Shown piece by piece: positions 33,963 through 42,909 of a stretch of 64,000 bases of DNA. Under the pieces are notes generated by a model. That model saw only the letters and a program-made list of their open reading frames with translations. It was not told where the DNA came from and did no database searches. The stretch lies in the NCBI GenBank assembly GCA_964412895.1, contig CAYPQK010000003.1, forward strand, positions 1-64,000. Direction: 5' to 3'. Within the stretch, counting starts at the first letter, position 1. Each line of letters opens with the position of its first letter. The translations under genes and the position numbers were made by a program. The DNA comes from CALMRE01 sp964412895. Its GTDB lineage: Bacteria; UBP6; UBA1177; JAKLFG01.

Positions 33963-36900
33963 TCAAGATTGTGGGATCAGCGGCCCGTTCCATTCCCGGA
34001 GCGCTTTCCCGGTGGCAGAAGCGGTGTGGTGCATCAGTTCCCACGGCGTACCGGTAAAAAGGAGCCGGCCGCCCTCGGGGCCGCCCCCCGGGCCGAGGTC
34101 GATCACCGTGTCGGCCGCCGCGATGAGCGGTTCGCTGTGGGTCGCCATGAGAATGGTCGAACCGTGCCGCGCGATGTCGGCGAAAAGCGCCGAAAGCTCC
34201 GCGATATCGGCCGGATGGAGTCCCGCTTCCGGCTCGTCGAGGAGATAGAGCACCTGCTCCTTTCCCTTTCCGGCGATGAGCCGCGCCGCGAGATGGAGCC
34301 GCTGGAGTTCGCCCGCCGAACAGTGGTCGGTCGCCTGTCCCATGGTGAGATAGCCGAGCCCCGCCTTTTCGAGGAGGACCAGCCCGTGCACCATCACCTT
34401 ATCGTCTTTGAAGAGTGCCGCGCCGTCGCGTACCGTCAGTGCGTGGATATCGGCGATATTCTTTCCGTGCAGGCGGACGGTCAATACTTCAGGGTTGAAG
34501 CGCGTGCCGTTGCAGGCGGGGCAGGGCGCTTCGACATCGGGGAGGAAGTCGAGCGCCACCGTTTCGCGGCCGGTCCCTTTGCAGGTCTCGCACCGTCCCG
34601 CCGCGGTGAGAAAACTGAAATGGCTCTTGGTGAAGCTGCGTTCCTTCGCCTCGGCGGTCGCGGCGAAAAGGGTGCGGAGCCGGTCGGCAAGTCCCGTGGC
34701 GGTGAGCAGGGTACTCATGACCGACGCGGTGTGGCGCATCCGTTCAAGCGAGAGGATATCGCCGAACCGGTCGAGTCCCGCGATGGCAGTGCAGCCTTCC
34801 GGACGGCTCGCCGCCGCACTTGCGGCGATGACCGCGAACAGAAACGACGATTTGCCGCTCCCTGACACGCCGGTCAGCGCGACGACCGCCGGGACCGGGA
34901 TATCGAGCGAGATATATTTCAGATTATGGGCGTCTGCTTTTTCGATGCGGATGACCGTCGCCGGTGCGCTACTCTTTTTCTCCGGCACCGTGCCGTGCAG
35001 GTGATCGCCGGTGAGCGTTACCCCGGGGCGGAGCAGTTCATCGGGCGTTCCGACGGCCGTGATGCGACCGCCTTCAGAACCGGCGCCGGGGCCCAGTTCA
35101 ACCATCTGGTCGGCCATCCGCATGAGTTGCGGCGCATGGTCGACGGTGATGAGGGTGTTCCCCGCGGCGGGGACCTCGCGGAGCAGTTTTCCCAGTTCGG
35201 TGCGGTCGGCGGGATGGAGGCCGCGTCCCGGCTCGTCTATCACATAACAGACGCCGGTAAGGCCGTTGAAGAGAATCGCCGCGATGCCGAGCCGTCGGTA
35301 TTCGCCGCCCGAAAGCGACATCGTCTTGCGGTCGGGCGACAGGTAGCCGAGCCCGACCCGGATAAGCGCTTCGAGTCGGGGGATGAGGGCCTCGACGATC
35401 GTCCGTTCCTCCGGCTTCATGGCTGAAATTCCGCTCAGGAATGTGAGCGCGGCGGCGGCGGGAAGCGCCGAGAGTTTGTCTATCGTCGTGCCGAATACCG
35501 TGACCGACCGGGCCACGCCGTTGAGTCCGCTTGCCGTGCAGGCGGCGCAGGGGATGTCGCTCATCACCATCTCAATCGTTTTGCCGCGGGTGTTGTCGTG
35601 ACGCAGCAGGTACTCTTCCTCGACGAGCGGCAGAAGTCCTTTCCAGACGCTCGTGAACCGATGCGCCCCGTCGCGGGCGCCCCGCTTGAAATGCCAGTCG
35701 ACCGCATATTCGGTGTCGCCGGTGCCATTGAGTATCAGGTCGCGCGCCGCGTCGGAGAGGGCGTTGTAGGGCAGTGTCAGGTCGATGCCGTGAACCGCGC
35801 ACATCGCCTGAAGCATCGCGATGGTCTTGCCGTGTTCTTCGCCGTAGGAACGGCCGGTCGGCGTCCCGTCGAGCGCTCCGGCGATGAGCGGCCGGTCGGG
35901 ATGCGATATCAGTTTCAGGGGATCGGTCTTGCGCAGGAAGCCGAGTCCGCGGCATTCGGGGCAGGCGCCCTCTTCGTGGTTCGGCGAGAACTGGGCGGCG
36001 CGCCAGCCCGTTCCGGCGCTGCGGGCGAAGAGGAGCCGGTAGTGATCCTGAATATCGGTCACGGTGCCGACGGTCGAGCGCGGGTGACCCCGGTCGGTGT
36101 CCTGCGCCCCGATCCCGACGGCGGGCAGGAGGCCGCTCCATGAACCGGCCTCCGCCCCGCCCGGCGTATCGAGGCGGCTGCGCAGATAGCTCGGGAAGGT
36201 CTCCAGATAACTATTGCGGCCGATGGCGTAGAGGGTGTCGAAAACGAGCGACGATTTGCCGCTTCCCGATCGGCCGGTCACCATCGTCCAGCGGTTCTCG
36301 GGGAACGAAACGGTGACATTTTTAAGATTGTTGGTGGTGACAGCGTTCAGCGTGAGCGGCGTCCCGCCGTCGCCGGAGGCTATGGCGGGCAAGCCGCCGG
36401 AGGCTATGGCGGGCAAGCCGACGAACGGCTCTCCACCGGCGCAGAAGGTGCGCAGCGCGGCGGCGGTGAGACTTTCGGAGTTGTTCAGTACCGCGGCGGG
36501 CGTTCCGGTCGCGACAATCTTCCCGCCGTTGTGGCCGCTTCCCGGCCCCATGTCGATAAGGTGATCGGCGGCGTGGATGAGCCGCAGATCGTGGGTCACC
36601 GCGACGACGGTGTTGCCGCGCCGCACCAGATCGTTCAGCGCTTTGGCGAGGAGCGCGGTGTCGGCTGGATGGAGTCCGACGGTCGGTTCGTCGAAGATGT
36701 AAAGGTCGTTGCCTCCCTCTTTCTTCCCGAGAGCGGCGGCCAGTTTCAGCCGCTGCGCCTCGCCGCCCGAGAGGGTGGTGGCGGGCTGACCGAGGGTGAT
36801 ATAGCCGAGTCCGAGTGAGCACAAAATATCGAGGAACCGTGCCAGTGCTTGCCCGCCGGAGCCTGTGGCGGCGGCGTGGTCGTCGGCGAAGAAATGAGCC

Positions 36901-38867
36901 GCTTCGGCGATGGAGAGATCGAGCACCTCGGCGATGTTCCTGCCGTTGAGATTCACTTTCTGCACCGCCGCACTGAATCGCTTGCCGTCGCAGACCTCGC
37001 ACACTACTTCGGAGCGGCCGAGGAAGTGAAGTCCGAGTTCACGCACCCCGGCCCCTTCACACGCCTCGCAGCGCCCTCCCGGTACATTGAAGGAGAAGTG
37101 ACTCGCGGTGAGACCGCGCTGCGCGGCCGCCGGAAGCGCCGCGAACCGTTTACGGATATCGTCGAAGAGTTTGGTGTAGGTGGCGGGATTGCTGCGCGGA
37201 TTGCGGCCGATGGGCGACTGGTCGATGAACCGGACCGTGCCGATAGGCCGCTGTGCGGCGGGCATATTCTCGATCTGCTCAACGAGACATTCGACGAGCG
37301 TTGACTTCCCGGCACCGCTCACCCCGCTCACCACCGTAAATCCTTTGTGGAGGAATGCCGCATCGACGCCCCGCAGATTATTCTTCGTTGCGCCGCGCAC
37401 CCACAAATAGTTCGCGCCGGTGTGGTCGTGTTCCGGCGGTGGGGGACAGCCCTCCTTTTCCTGTGCCAGCGTTCGTGCCGTCGCACTCTTTTCGTGGTAC
37501 TCCGGCCGAAGGATGTCGGCGGGCGTTCCGGCGAAGACCACCTCGCCGCCCGCGTCGCCGGGGCCGGGGCCGATGTCGATGAGATGGTCGGCGTGCCGCG
37601 CCGCCGCGAGGTTATGGTCGACCGCGATGACGGTGTTCCCGGCGTCGCGCAGGCTCTTGAGGAGCGTTATCAGCCGCCGGTGATCGGCGGGATGGAGTCC
37701 GGCTGACGGCTCGTCGAGGATGTAGAGCATCCCGCGGATCCGGTTCTCGAGTTGTGTCGCGAGCCGCAGCCGCTGGAGTTCGCCGCCCGAGAGCGTTTCG
37801 GCGCCGCGCGCGACCGGCAGATAGTCGATCCCGAGCGCCGCGCAGTGCGCCGCCTGCCGTCCGACCGCCGCCGCGATGGAACTGAGCGGCCCGCTCTTCC
37901 GTGCCGCCGCGATCTCAGCCACCCACGCCGCGAGTTCGGCGATGGAGAGCGCAGAGGCGTCGGCTATCGTCCGGCCCGCTATCGTGACGCTCCGGGCGCG
38001 GTCGTTCAGCCGCGTGCCGCCGCAGGCCTTGCACGGGACGCTGCGGACGAAACGGAGGATGTTCTTGTTCCGGTCGCGCTTGAGGATCTCCTCCATCACC
38101 GGGAGGATGCCCCGGTAGTAGCCCTCTTCGCGCGGTTTCGCCTTGATGCCGGTCCATTTCATCCGGCTTTCGAGCGGGTGTTTGCCGTAGGGTATCTTTA
38201 TTATCTCGGTGCCGTAGAGGACGATCCGCTTCTGCTCGTCGGTGAGATCCCGCCACGCGATGTCGACCGAAAAACCGTGGGCGCGGCACACCTCGTCGAG
38301 GACCGCCATGGTCACCTGCGAGTACATGATGTAGCCCGACGGCGTGGTGATGACGAAGGCGCCTTCGCGCAGTGTTTTTGCCGGGTCGGCGATGAGTTTG
38401 CCGAGATCGAGCGAGTCTTCCACCCCGAGCCCGCCACAGGTGGGGCAGGCGCCATCGGGGGTATTGAACGAGAAGAGCGAACGGTTGAGCGTCACTCCCT
38501 CCGGTGCCGTGCCGAAGCGAGCGAACATCAGCCGCAGGAGGTCGTAGATTCCCGAGAGCGTCCCGACAGTGGAGCGGGGGTTGGTGATGCCGCTGCGCTG
38601 ATCGACCGATACGGCGGGGAGGAGTCCCCGTATCTCCTTCACCTCGGGGCGGTGGACCTTGCGGAGGTACTGGCGGGTGTAGGTCGAGAAGGTCCCCATG
38701 AAGCGGCGCATACTTTCGTGGAATATCGTGTCGTAGATGAGCGACGATTTGCCGCTGCCCGAGACGCCGGTGACAACGGTGAAGGCGTTGTGCGGGATGG
38801 TGACATCAATAGATTTAAGATTGTGTTCCGCGGCGCCGCGTATCTCTATCGCCTTCCGCTGGCTCAT
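33963..38867 (-). CDS. Giant UvrA-like protein with four ABC ATPase cassettes
   Basis: UvrA-family ABC protein of 1634 residues, about 1.7 times normal UvrA (~940). It is two UvrA-like copies joined by a linker (LPAIASGG repeated) near residues 818-834. Walker A motifs: GVSGSGKSS (34-42), GVSGAGKST (~516), GRSGSGKSS (~866) and GVSGSGKSS (~1334). Signatures: LSGGEL, LSGGEA, LSGGEY and, in the fourth, degenerate CSAGEL. Walker B motifs DEPSAGLHP, DEPTVGLHP, DEPGRGLHP and DEPEAGLHP all keep the Glu. Cys pairs typical of UvrA zinc modules occur in each half (e.g. ACPTCGGLG, PCKACGG, RCETCKGTG). No obvious UvrB-binding domain. GGAG precedes ATG 38867. Known homologues are UvrA-like/drug-resistance types; damage-repair role unproven. 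Confidence 0.88.
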   Translation of the reverse strand: MSQRKAIEIRGAAEHNLKSIDVTIPHNAFTVVTGVSGSGKSSLIYDTIFHESMRRFMGTFSTYTRQYLRKVHRPEVKEIRGLLPAVSVDQRSGITNPRSTVGTLSGIYDLLRLMFARFGTAPEGVTLNRSLFSFNTPDGACPTCGGLGVEDSLDLGKLIADPAKTLREGAFVITTPSGYIMYSQVTMAVLDEVCRAHGFSVDIAWRDLTDEQKRIVLYGTEIIKIPYGKHPLESRMKWTGIKAKPREEGYYRGILPVMEEILKRDRNKNILRFVRSVPCKACGGTRLNDRARSVTIAGRTIADASALSIAELAAWVAEIAAARKSGPLSSIAAAVGRQAAHCAALGIDYLPVARGAETLSGGELQRLRLATQLENRIRGMLYILDEPSAGLHPADHRRLITLLKSLRDAGNTVIAVDHNLAAARHADHLIDIGPGPGDAGGEVVFAGTPADILRPEYHEKSATARTLAQEKEGCPPPPEHDHTGANYLWVRGATKNNLRGVDAAFLHKGFTVVSGVSGAGKSTLVECLVEQIENMPAAQRPIGTVRFIDQSPIGRNPRSNPATYTKLFDDIRKRFAALPAAAQRGLTASHFSFNVPGGRCEACEGAGVRELGLHFLGRSEVVCEVCDGKRFSAAVQKVNLNGRNIAEVLDLSIAEAAHFFADDHAAATGSGGQALARFLDILCSLGLGYITLGQPATTLSGGEAQRLKLAAALGKKEGGNDLYIFDEPTVGLHPADTALLAKALNDLVRRGNTVVAVTHDLRLIHAADHLIDMGPGSGHNGGKIVATGTPAAVLNNSESLTAAALRTFCAGGEPFVGLPAIASGGLPAIASGDGGTPLTLNAVTTNNLKNVTVSFPENRWTMVTGRSGSGKSSLVFDTLYAIGRNSYLETFPSYLRSRLDTPGGAEAGSWSGLLPAVGIGAQDTDRGHPRSTVGTVTDIQDHYRLLFARSAGTGWRAAQFSPNHEEGACPECRGLGFLRKTDPLKLISHPDRPLIAGALDGTPTGRSYGEEHGKTIAMLQAMCAVHGIDLTLPYNALSDAARDLILNGTGDTEYAVDWHFKRGARDGAHRFTSVWKGLLPLVEEEYLLRHDNTRGKTIEMVMSDIPCAACTASGLNGVARSVTVFGTTIDKLSALPAAAALTFLSGISAMKPEERTIVEALIPRLEALIRVGLGYLSPDRKTMSLSGGEYRRLGIAAILFNGLTGVCYVIDEPGRGLHPADRTELGKLLREVPAAGNTLITVDHAPQLMRMADQMVELGPGAGSEGGRITAVGTPDELLRPGVTLTGDHLHGTVPEKKSSAPATVIRIEKADAHNLKYISLDIPVPAVVALTGVSGSGKSSFLFAVIAASAAASRPEGCTAIAGLDRFGDILSLERMRHTASVMSTLLTATGLADRLRTLFAATAEAKERSFTKSHFSFLTAAGRCETCKGTGRETVALDFLPDVEAPCPACNGTRFNPEVLTVRLHGKNIADIHALTVRDGAALFKDDKVMVHGLVLLEKAGLGYLTMGQATDHCSAGELQRLHLAARLIAGKGKEQVLYLLDEPEAGLHPADIAELSALFADIARHGSTILMATHSEPLIAAADTVIDLGPGGGPEGGRLLFTGTPWELMHHTASATGKALREWNGPLIPQS
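36371..36418. repeat. 24-bp direct repeat in the linker of the UvrA-like gene
   Basis: Two perfect adjacent 24-nt units (starting cgccggaggctatggcgggc, coding-strand minus) encode LPAIASGG twice. It lies exactly at the junction between the two UvrA copies. Confidence 0.9.
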
Positions 38868-38956
38868 CGCATCTCCGTATCACTACCGCTCGCAGGGTAA
38901 GATAACGCGCTGAAAAGTCAAAAAATGAAGGCTGGTGTTTAGTGCGGGGAAAATGA

Positions 38957-39397
38957 TCAGGCGAGCCGGTCGAGCCGTTTCTTCACGCTGTCGGCGTGAA
39001 GTTCTTCCTGCCGCATGAGTTCTTCAAAGAGTTTCACGATATCGGGGCCGAGATCAGTGAGCGCCAGCATCGTCGCGTAGAACTGCCGCGTGTTGAGTTC
39101 GCGTCCGTAGGCGACCGTCAGTATTTCGCGCGGCGTCGAACGCGGGGAGACATCGCCGTGGACGATGAGCCGTTCGAGCGTGTCGAAGGGGGCCGGCACG
39201 GTATGACCGGGACCGAGCGTTTTGAGGAGCGCGCGGACATTGTTCAGGTGTCCTTTTTCCTGTTCGGCGAGGTCGCGACAAAGGTTCTTGAGTTCTTTGT
39301 CGGTCATCGCCTCGGTGGCGAGCGAATAGAAGGCGAAACTCTCCATCTCTATTTTTGCGGCATGTTCGAGGATGTCGCGGGTGGTCAGTTCCTTCAT
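38957..39397 (-). CDS. Ferritin-like (rubrerythrin-type) diiron protein
   Basis: Four-helix-bundle protein, 146 aa. Diiron ligand motifs are EMESFAFYSLA, EQEKGHLNNV, ELNTRQFYATML and EELMRQEELHAD (ExxH-type). ATG 39397 overlaps the stop of the flavoprotein gene (ATGA) with GGAGG upstream, so it is translationally coupled and is the last gene of the Mrp-Nuo operon. No rubredoxin domain. Candidate role: peroxide or oxygen protection, or iron handling for the Fe-S rich complex; inferred from position. Confidence 0.85.
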   Translation of the reverse strand: MKELTTRDILEHAAKIEMESFAFYSLATEAMTDKELKNLCRDLAEQEKGHLNNVRALLKTLGPGHTVPAPFDTLERLIVHGDVSPRSTPREILTVAYGRELNTRQFYATMLALTDLGPDIVKLFEELMRQEELHADSVKKRLDRLA

Positions 39398-41190
39398 TTC
39401 GGTCCTCCCTCACGCAGGTAGCGGTCAATGCCGACGGCGGCGGCGTGGCCGTTGGCGATGCCGTGGATGACATCGGGGCCCTGCACGATGTCGCCGCCGG
39501 CGTAGAGCCACGGCAGGCTCGTCCGGAAGTGGCGGTCGACCTTCGGGCGGCCCCGTTCGAAGACGATCTGGTTCTTGAGGTCGTCGGGCAGATAGGAGAG
39601 GTCCATCCCCTGACCGATCGATTCGACCACCATCGCGGCGGGGAGCGCCAGCTCGTCGGCGGTGTCGAAGCGCGGTGCGAAGCGGCCGTTCTCATCGAAT
39701 ACCGCGAGGCACCGGACGAAGCGAGCCCCCGTCACGCGGTCGCCGTCGGTATCGATGCGGGTCGGCCCGTAGCCGGGGTGGATGACCACCCCCTCCTCGC
39801 GCGATTCGACGATCTCCTCGCGGTCGGCCGGCATGATATCCTCGGTCTCGAGGCAGAGGAGGTGAGCGCCCACTTTACCGTATTTCTTCGTCTGGATGCG
39901 GGCGAGCGTCCGGGCGATGTCCATCGCGACATTGCCGCCGCCGATGACGATGGCCCGTTCGGGGCAGTAGATATCCTCGCCGAGCGTCACGCGGCGCAGG
40001 AGGTCGATCGCCTGAAAGACCTTGGGATGATCGGCGCCGGGGACCTTGGTCGAACGGCCGAGGTGGAGGCCGGTCGAGATGAAGAGGGCGTCGAATTTCT
40101 TCCGCAGATCGTCGATGGTGACATCCTTCCCGACGCGGGTGTTCAGCGTCAGCTTCACGCCGAGTCCCGTAATGAAAGCGACATCCTTGTCGATCTGATC
40201 GTAGGGGAGCCGGTATTCGGGGATGCCGTAGCGCATCATGCCGCCGGCGGCCGGGAGCGCCTCGATGATCTCGACGGCGTGTCCCATCCGGGCGAGGTAG
40301 TAGGCGGCCGCAAGCCCCGCCGGACCGGCGCCGATGACGGCTACCTTTTTCCCGGTGGCCGGTTCGGTGGTGCCGACGATGGCGCGGTAGTTGTCAAGCG
40401 GCACCTGATCGGCGATGTGGCGCTTGAGCCAGCGGATCGCGATGGGATCGCCTTCATGTTTCGCGGCGCAGACCGATTCGCATTTGTGGGTGCAGACCCG
40501 TCCGCAGACCTCGGGGAGCGGGTTGGTGTCGTAGAGGAGTTTCAGCCCCCGTTCGTAGTCGCCGTCGCGGATCGCGGCGATGTACTCGGGTATCGCCATG
40601 TGGGCGGGGCAGGTGGCGACGCACAGGCCGCAGGAGACGCAGCGGTCGGCCTCCTTGCGCGCCTCTTCCATCGAATAGCCTTTCACGATCTCAATGAAGG
40701 AGGTCACCCGTGCTTCGGGGCCGAGTTCCTGCATGTGGATCCGTTCGTCGGGGGTAAGGCGGTGGCCTTCGGGCCGCTGATAGCCCAGAACAGCATCATC
40801 CCACTTCTTCTTGTCGACGCCGGGGGTGAAGCGGAAGGCGTCGGGATCGCGGTCTATCCACTGGTAGTCGTTCGACATCGTGAGTGACTTGGTCATGCAG
40901 ACATCGACGCACAGGGCGCACCAGCAACAGCGGCCGTAGTCGATGCGCGGGCGGAGCCCCGAATCGCCCTCCTTCGCCGCGATGCCCTCGACCGGCACCA
41001 TATCGATGGCGGCGTTCTGACAGATCGTTTCGCAGGTGCCGCAGCCGATGCACTTTTTCACATCGTTCTTGTGGAAACCGCGGTAGCGCGCCGCGCCGGG
41101 GCGCTCGCGGATCGGGTCGTCAATGGTCACCGGGTCGCGGAAGAGGTTCTTCCAGACGGTGAAGGGTGAGAGGATATCGCGTATCTTCAT
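39394..41190 (-). CDS. NuoI-NfnB/GltD fusion: ferredoxin domain plus NAD(P)H:ferredoxin-type flavoprotein
   Basis: Electron-input subunit. ATG 41190 with GAGG five nt before; an adjacent ATG at 41193 overlaps the NuoD stop. N-terminal NuoI-like module: CIGCGTCETIC (Cys47-57) and CCWCALCVDVC (Cys88-98), two [4Fe-4S] clusters. Then a GltD/NfnB-type region: CVSCGLCVATCP (Cys184-194) and CGRVCTHKCESVC (229-241). FAD-binding GAGPAG lies at 287-292 and an NAD(P)-binding GGGNVA near 418. The end (AMVVESIGQGMDLSYLPDD, YAGGDIVQGPDVIHGIANG) is typical of GltD. Thus NAD(P)H oxidation at flavin would pass electrons to the NuoI clusters and on to NuoB. In archaeal MBX the ferredoxin-like subunit N is separate. 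3 nt after NuoD; overlaps the ferritin-like gene. Confidence 0.9.
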   Translation of the reverse strand: MKIRDILSPFTVWKNLFRDPVTIDDPIRERPGAARYRGFHKNDVKKCIGCGTCETICQNAAIDMVPVEGIAAKEGDSGLRPRIDYGRCCWCALCVDVCMTKSLTMSNDYQWIDRDPDAFRFTPGVDKKKWDDAVLGYQRPEGHRLTPDERIHMQELGPEARVTSFIEIVKGYSMEEARKEADRCVSCGLCVATCPAHMAIPEYIAAIRDGDYERGLKLLYDTNPLPEVCGRVCTHKCESVCAAKHEGDPIAIRWLKRHIADQVPLDNYRAIVGTTEPATGKKVAVIGAGPAGLAAAYYLARMGHAVEIIEALPAAGGMMRYGIPEYRLPYDQIDKDVAFITGLGVKLTLNTRVGKDVTIDDLRKKFDALFISTGLHLGRSTKVPGADHPKVFQAIDLLRRVTLGEDIYCPERAIVIGGGNVAMDIARTLARIQTKKYGKVGAHLLCLETEDIMPADREEIVESREEGVVIHPGYGPTRIDTDGDRVTGARFVRCLAVFDENGRFAPRFDTADELALPAAMVVESIGQGMDLSYLPDDLKNQIVFERGRPKVDRHFRTSLPWLYAGGDIVQGPDVIHGIANGHAAAVGIDRYLREGGPK

Positions 41191-41192
41191 CA

Positions 41193-42371
41193 TTACCTCT
41201 CTATCTCGGGCGGATAGGTGTGGAGCGATACCATGAGCCCGGCGACATCGGCAATGTTCACATTGATGATCAACCGCTCCAGTAGCGCGACGGCGTGAGT
41301 GTACGACGGGCCGCGGACATTCACGCGGCGCGGGTAGCCCGAACCGTCGGCGACCAAATAGTAACCGTATTCGCCGCGCGAACATTCGGCGCGGATGTAG
41401 GTTTCTCCGCGCGGCACCTTCCAGTAGAGGACATTGGGGATCTTCGCCATGAGCGGGCCGTCGTGCGGCATCTTGGCGAGTATCTGGCGGATGAGGTCGA
41501 TGGAGAGGAGAACATCGCGGCGGCGGACATCGGCGCGGGTGAAGGCGTCGGAGTCCTTTCCCAAGACCGGCTCGAAGTCGAGTTCGGGGTAGACCAGATA
41601 CGGGAAGTCTTTGCGGACATCCTTCGCCACGCCGCCAGCGCGGGCGGTCGGCCCGGTGACGCCGTAGGGATCGATCAGCGCCGGGTCGATGTAGCCGAGT
41701 CCGATGGCCCGTTTCTTGAAAACGGCGTTGCAGAACATCGCCTCGTAGACATCCTTCATCGTGCTCTCGATCTCGCGGAGCGTCTCTTCCATCCGCTTCT
41801 CGAAGCCTTCGGGCAGGCCGTCGCGGACGCCGCCCGGCAGGATGAACATGTGGTAGATGCGGGCGCCGGTCAGTTCCTCGAACCGGTCGAGCATCAGGTC
41901 GCGGACATAGGTGGTCCACTGGCCGATGACCCCCATGCCGAGGCTTCCCGCCTGTCCGCCGAGGTACATCATATAGGAATTGATCCGTCCCATCTCGAGG
42001 ATGAGGGTCCGTATCCAGTCGGCGCGGGTCGGTGATTTGATGCCGGAGAGTTCCTCGACCGCCGCGGCGTAGCAGTATTCGTTGAAGTCCGGTTCGGGGA
42101 CGCAGATGCGGCAGACGATCGGGAAACACTGGATGTAGGTGCGCCGCTCCATCAGTTTCTCGAAGCCGCGGTGCAGGTAGCCGACATGGGTCTGGCAGTC
42201 CACCACCTCGTCGCCGCAAACGGTCAGTTCCAGCGACATGTTGCCGGTGATGCCGGGGTGCTGGGGGCCCTGCCACAGCTTCAGGTACTTGCCCGAGGTC
42301 AGGTCGATGTCGAGCGTCCCGTCCGGCTTTTTGGCCGGGTATTGACTGCGGTCGGGTTCGTAGAGCGCCAT
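41193..42371 (-). CDS. nuoD: NuoD-like (49-kDa/MbxL) catalytic subunit lacking quinone and NiFe ligands
   Basis: Complex I/group-4 hydrogenase large-subunit homologue, 392 aa. Family blocks: WQGPQHPGITGNMSLEL, VGYLHRGFEKLMERRTY, ILEMGRINSYMMYLGGQAG, GARIYHMFILPGGVRDGLP, SRGEYGYYLVADGSGYPRR. In canonical NuoD the quinone-binding His is in GPQHPSTHG; here that position is Thr42. The second ligand Tyr (…LDYL…) aligns with Val91. The region reads VCRICVPEP: one hydrogenase-like Cys is kept (Cys90), the next is Glu. The C-terminus (ADVAGLMVSLHTYPPEIER) has no CxxC, so no NiFe site. Starts 1 nt after the NuoC stop with GAGG. Confidence 0.93.
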   Translation of the reverse strand: MALYEPDRSQYPAKKPDGTLDIDLTSGKYLKLWQGPQHPGITGNMSLELTVCGDEVVDCQTHVGYLHRGFEKLMERRTYIQCFPIVCRICVPEPDFNEYCYAAAVEELSGIKSPTRADWIRTLILEMGRINSYMMYLGGQAGSLGMGVIGQWTTYVRDLMLDRFEELTGARIYHMFILPGGVRDGLPEGFEKRMEETLREIESTMKDVYEAMFCNAVFKKRAIGLGYIDPALIDPYGVTGPTARAGGVAKDVRKDFPYLVYPELDFEPVLGKDSDAFTRADVRRRDVLLSIDLIRQILAKMPHDGPLMAKIPNVLYWKVPRGETYIRAECSRGEYGYYLVADGSGYPRRVNVRGPSYTHAVALLERLIINVNIADVAGLMVSLHTYPPEIER

Positions 42372-42372
42372 G

Positions 42373-42903
42373 TCACGCCTCGTCGGGGTAAAGCTTTTCT
42401 TTCATATGCGTCGCCGGGTCTTTGGTCGCGCGGCCCGGCCGGTGGTTGAAGTTCTCTTCGGAGAATTTCTTCGTGTCGAAGTCGCGCCGGTAGGGAGGCA
42501 TCCCGGTCCAGCCCTCCAGTATGAACTCCTCGTTCACGCGGGGACTGCCGGGGAAGTCGATGCCGAACATCTCGCGCAGTTCGCGCTGGTAGGTCGCCGC
42601 GGTCGGCCAAAGGTCGTGGATCCCCTCCATCGTCGCGCCGTCGCGGGGAAGGAGCACGCGGAGGCCGAGATCGCGCTTCCCGGCGCGGTCGTTCATGAGG
42701 TAGGTGAGCTGGAAGAGCCCCTCTTCGATCCAGTCGACGGCGGTGAGCAGGACGAGGTGGGTGAACCCCTCGCGGTCGCGCAGATGGATGAGGAGCGGCC
42801 GCAGGTGATCCTTGGGCACCGTGAAAAAGGCGAGATCGCGGCGCTGTTCGGTATATTCCCCGAGCGGGAAGAGCCGTTTCAGCTGTTCATAGAGTTCACG
42901 CAT
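42373..42903 (-). CDS. nuoC: NuoC-like (30-kDa/MbxK) subunit
   Basis: NADH-quinone-oxidoreductase 30-kDa homologue, 176 aa, cytoplasmic arm of the complex. Recognised by FTHLVLLTAVDWIEEG, FQLTYLMNDRAGKRDLGLRV and the conserved C-terminal block TAATYQRELREMFGIDFPG...GWTGMPPYRRDF (the ERE.Y..FGI..... P.RRDF pattern). ATG 42903 follows NuoB by 6 nt. Structural role: links NuoB and NuoD. Confidence 0.93.
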   Translation of the reverse strand: MRELYEQLKRLFPLGEYTEQRRDLAFFTVPKDHLRPLLIHLRDREGFTHLVLLTAVDWIEEGLFQLTYLMNDRAGKRDLGLRVLLPRDGATMEGIHDLWPTAATYQRELREMFGIDFPGSPRVNEEFILEGWTGMPPYRRDFDTKKFSEENFNHRPGRATKDPATHMKEKLYPDEA

Positions 42904-42909
42904 CGCTTC

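Noticed and set aside
41191..42276. N-terminal extension of the NuoI-NfnB gene to 42276
   Set aside because: It is out-of-frame NuoD sequence; the protein begins at MKIRD with a ribosome site.
41193..42371. NuoD-like gene as a NiFe hydrogenase large subunit
   Set aside because: No C-terminal CxxC pair and only one of the two N-terminal cysteines.
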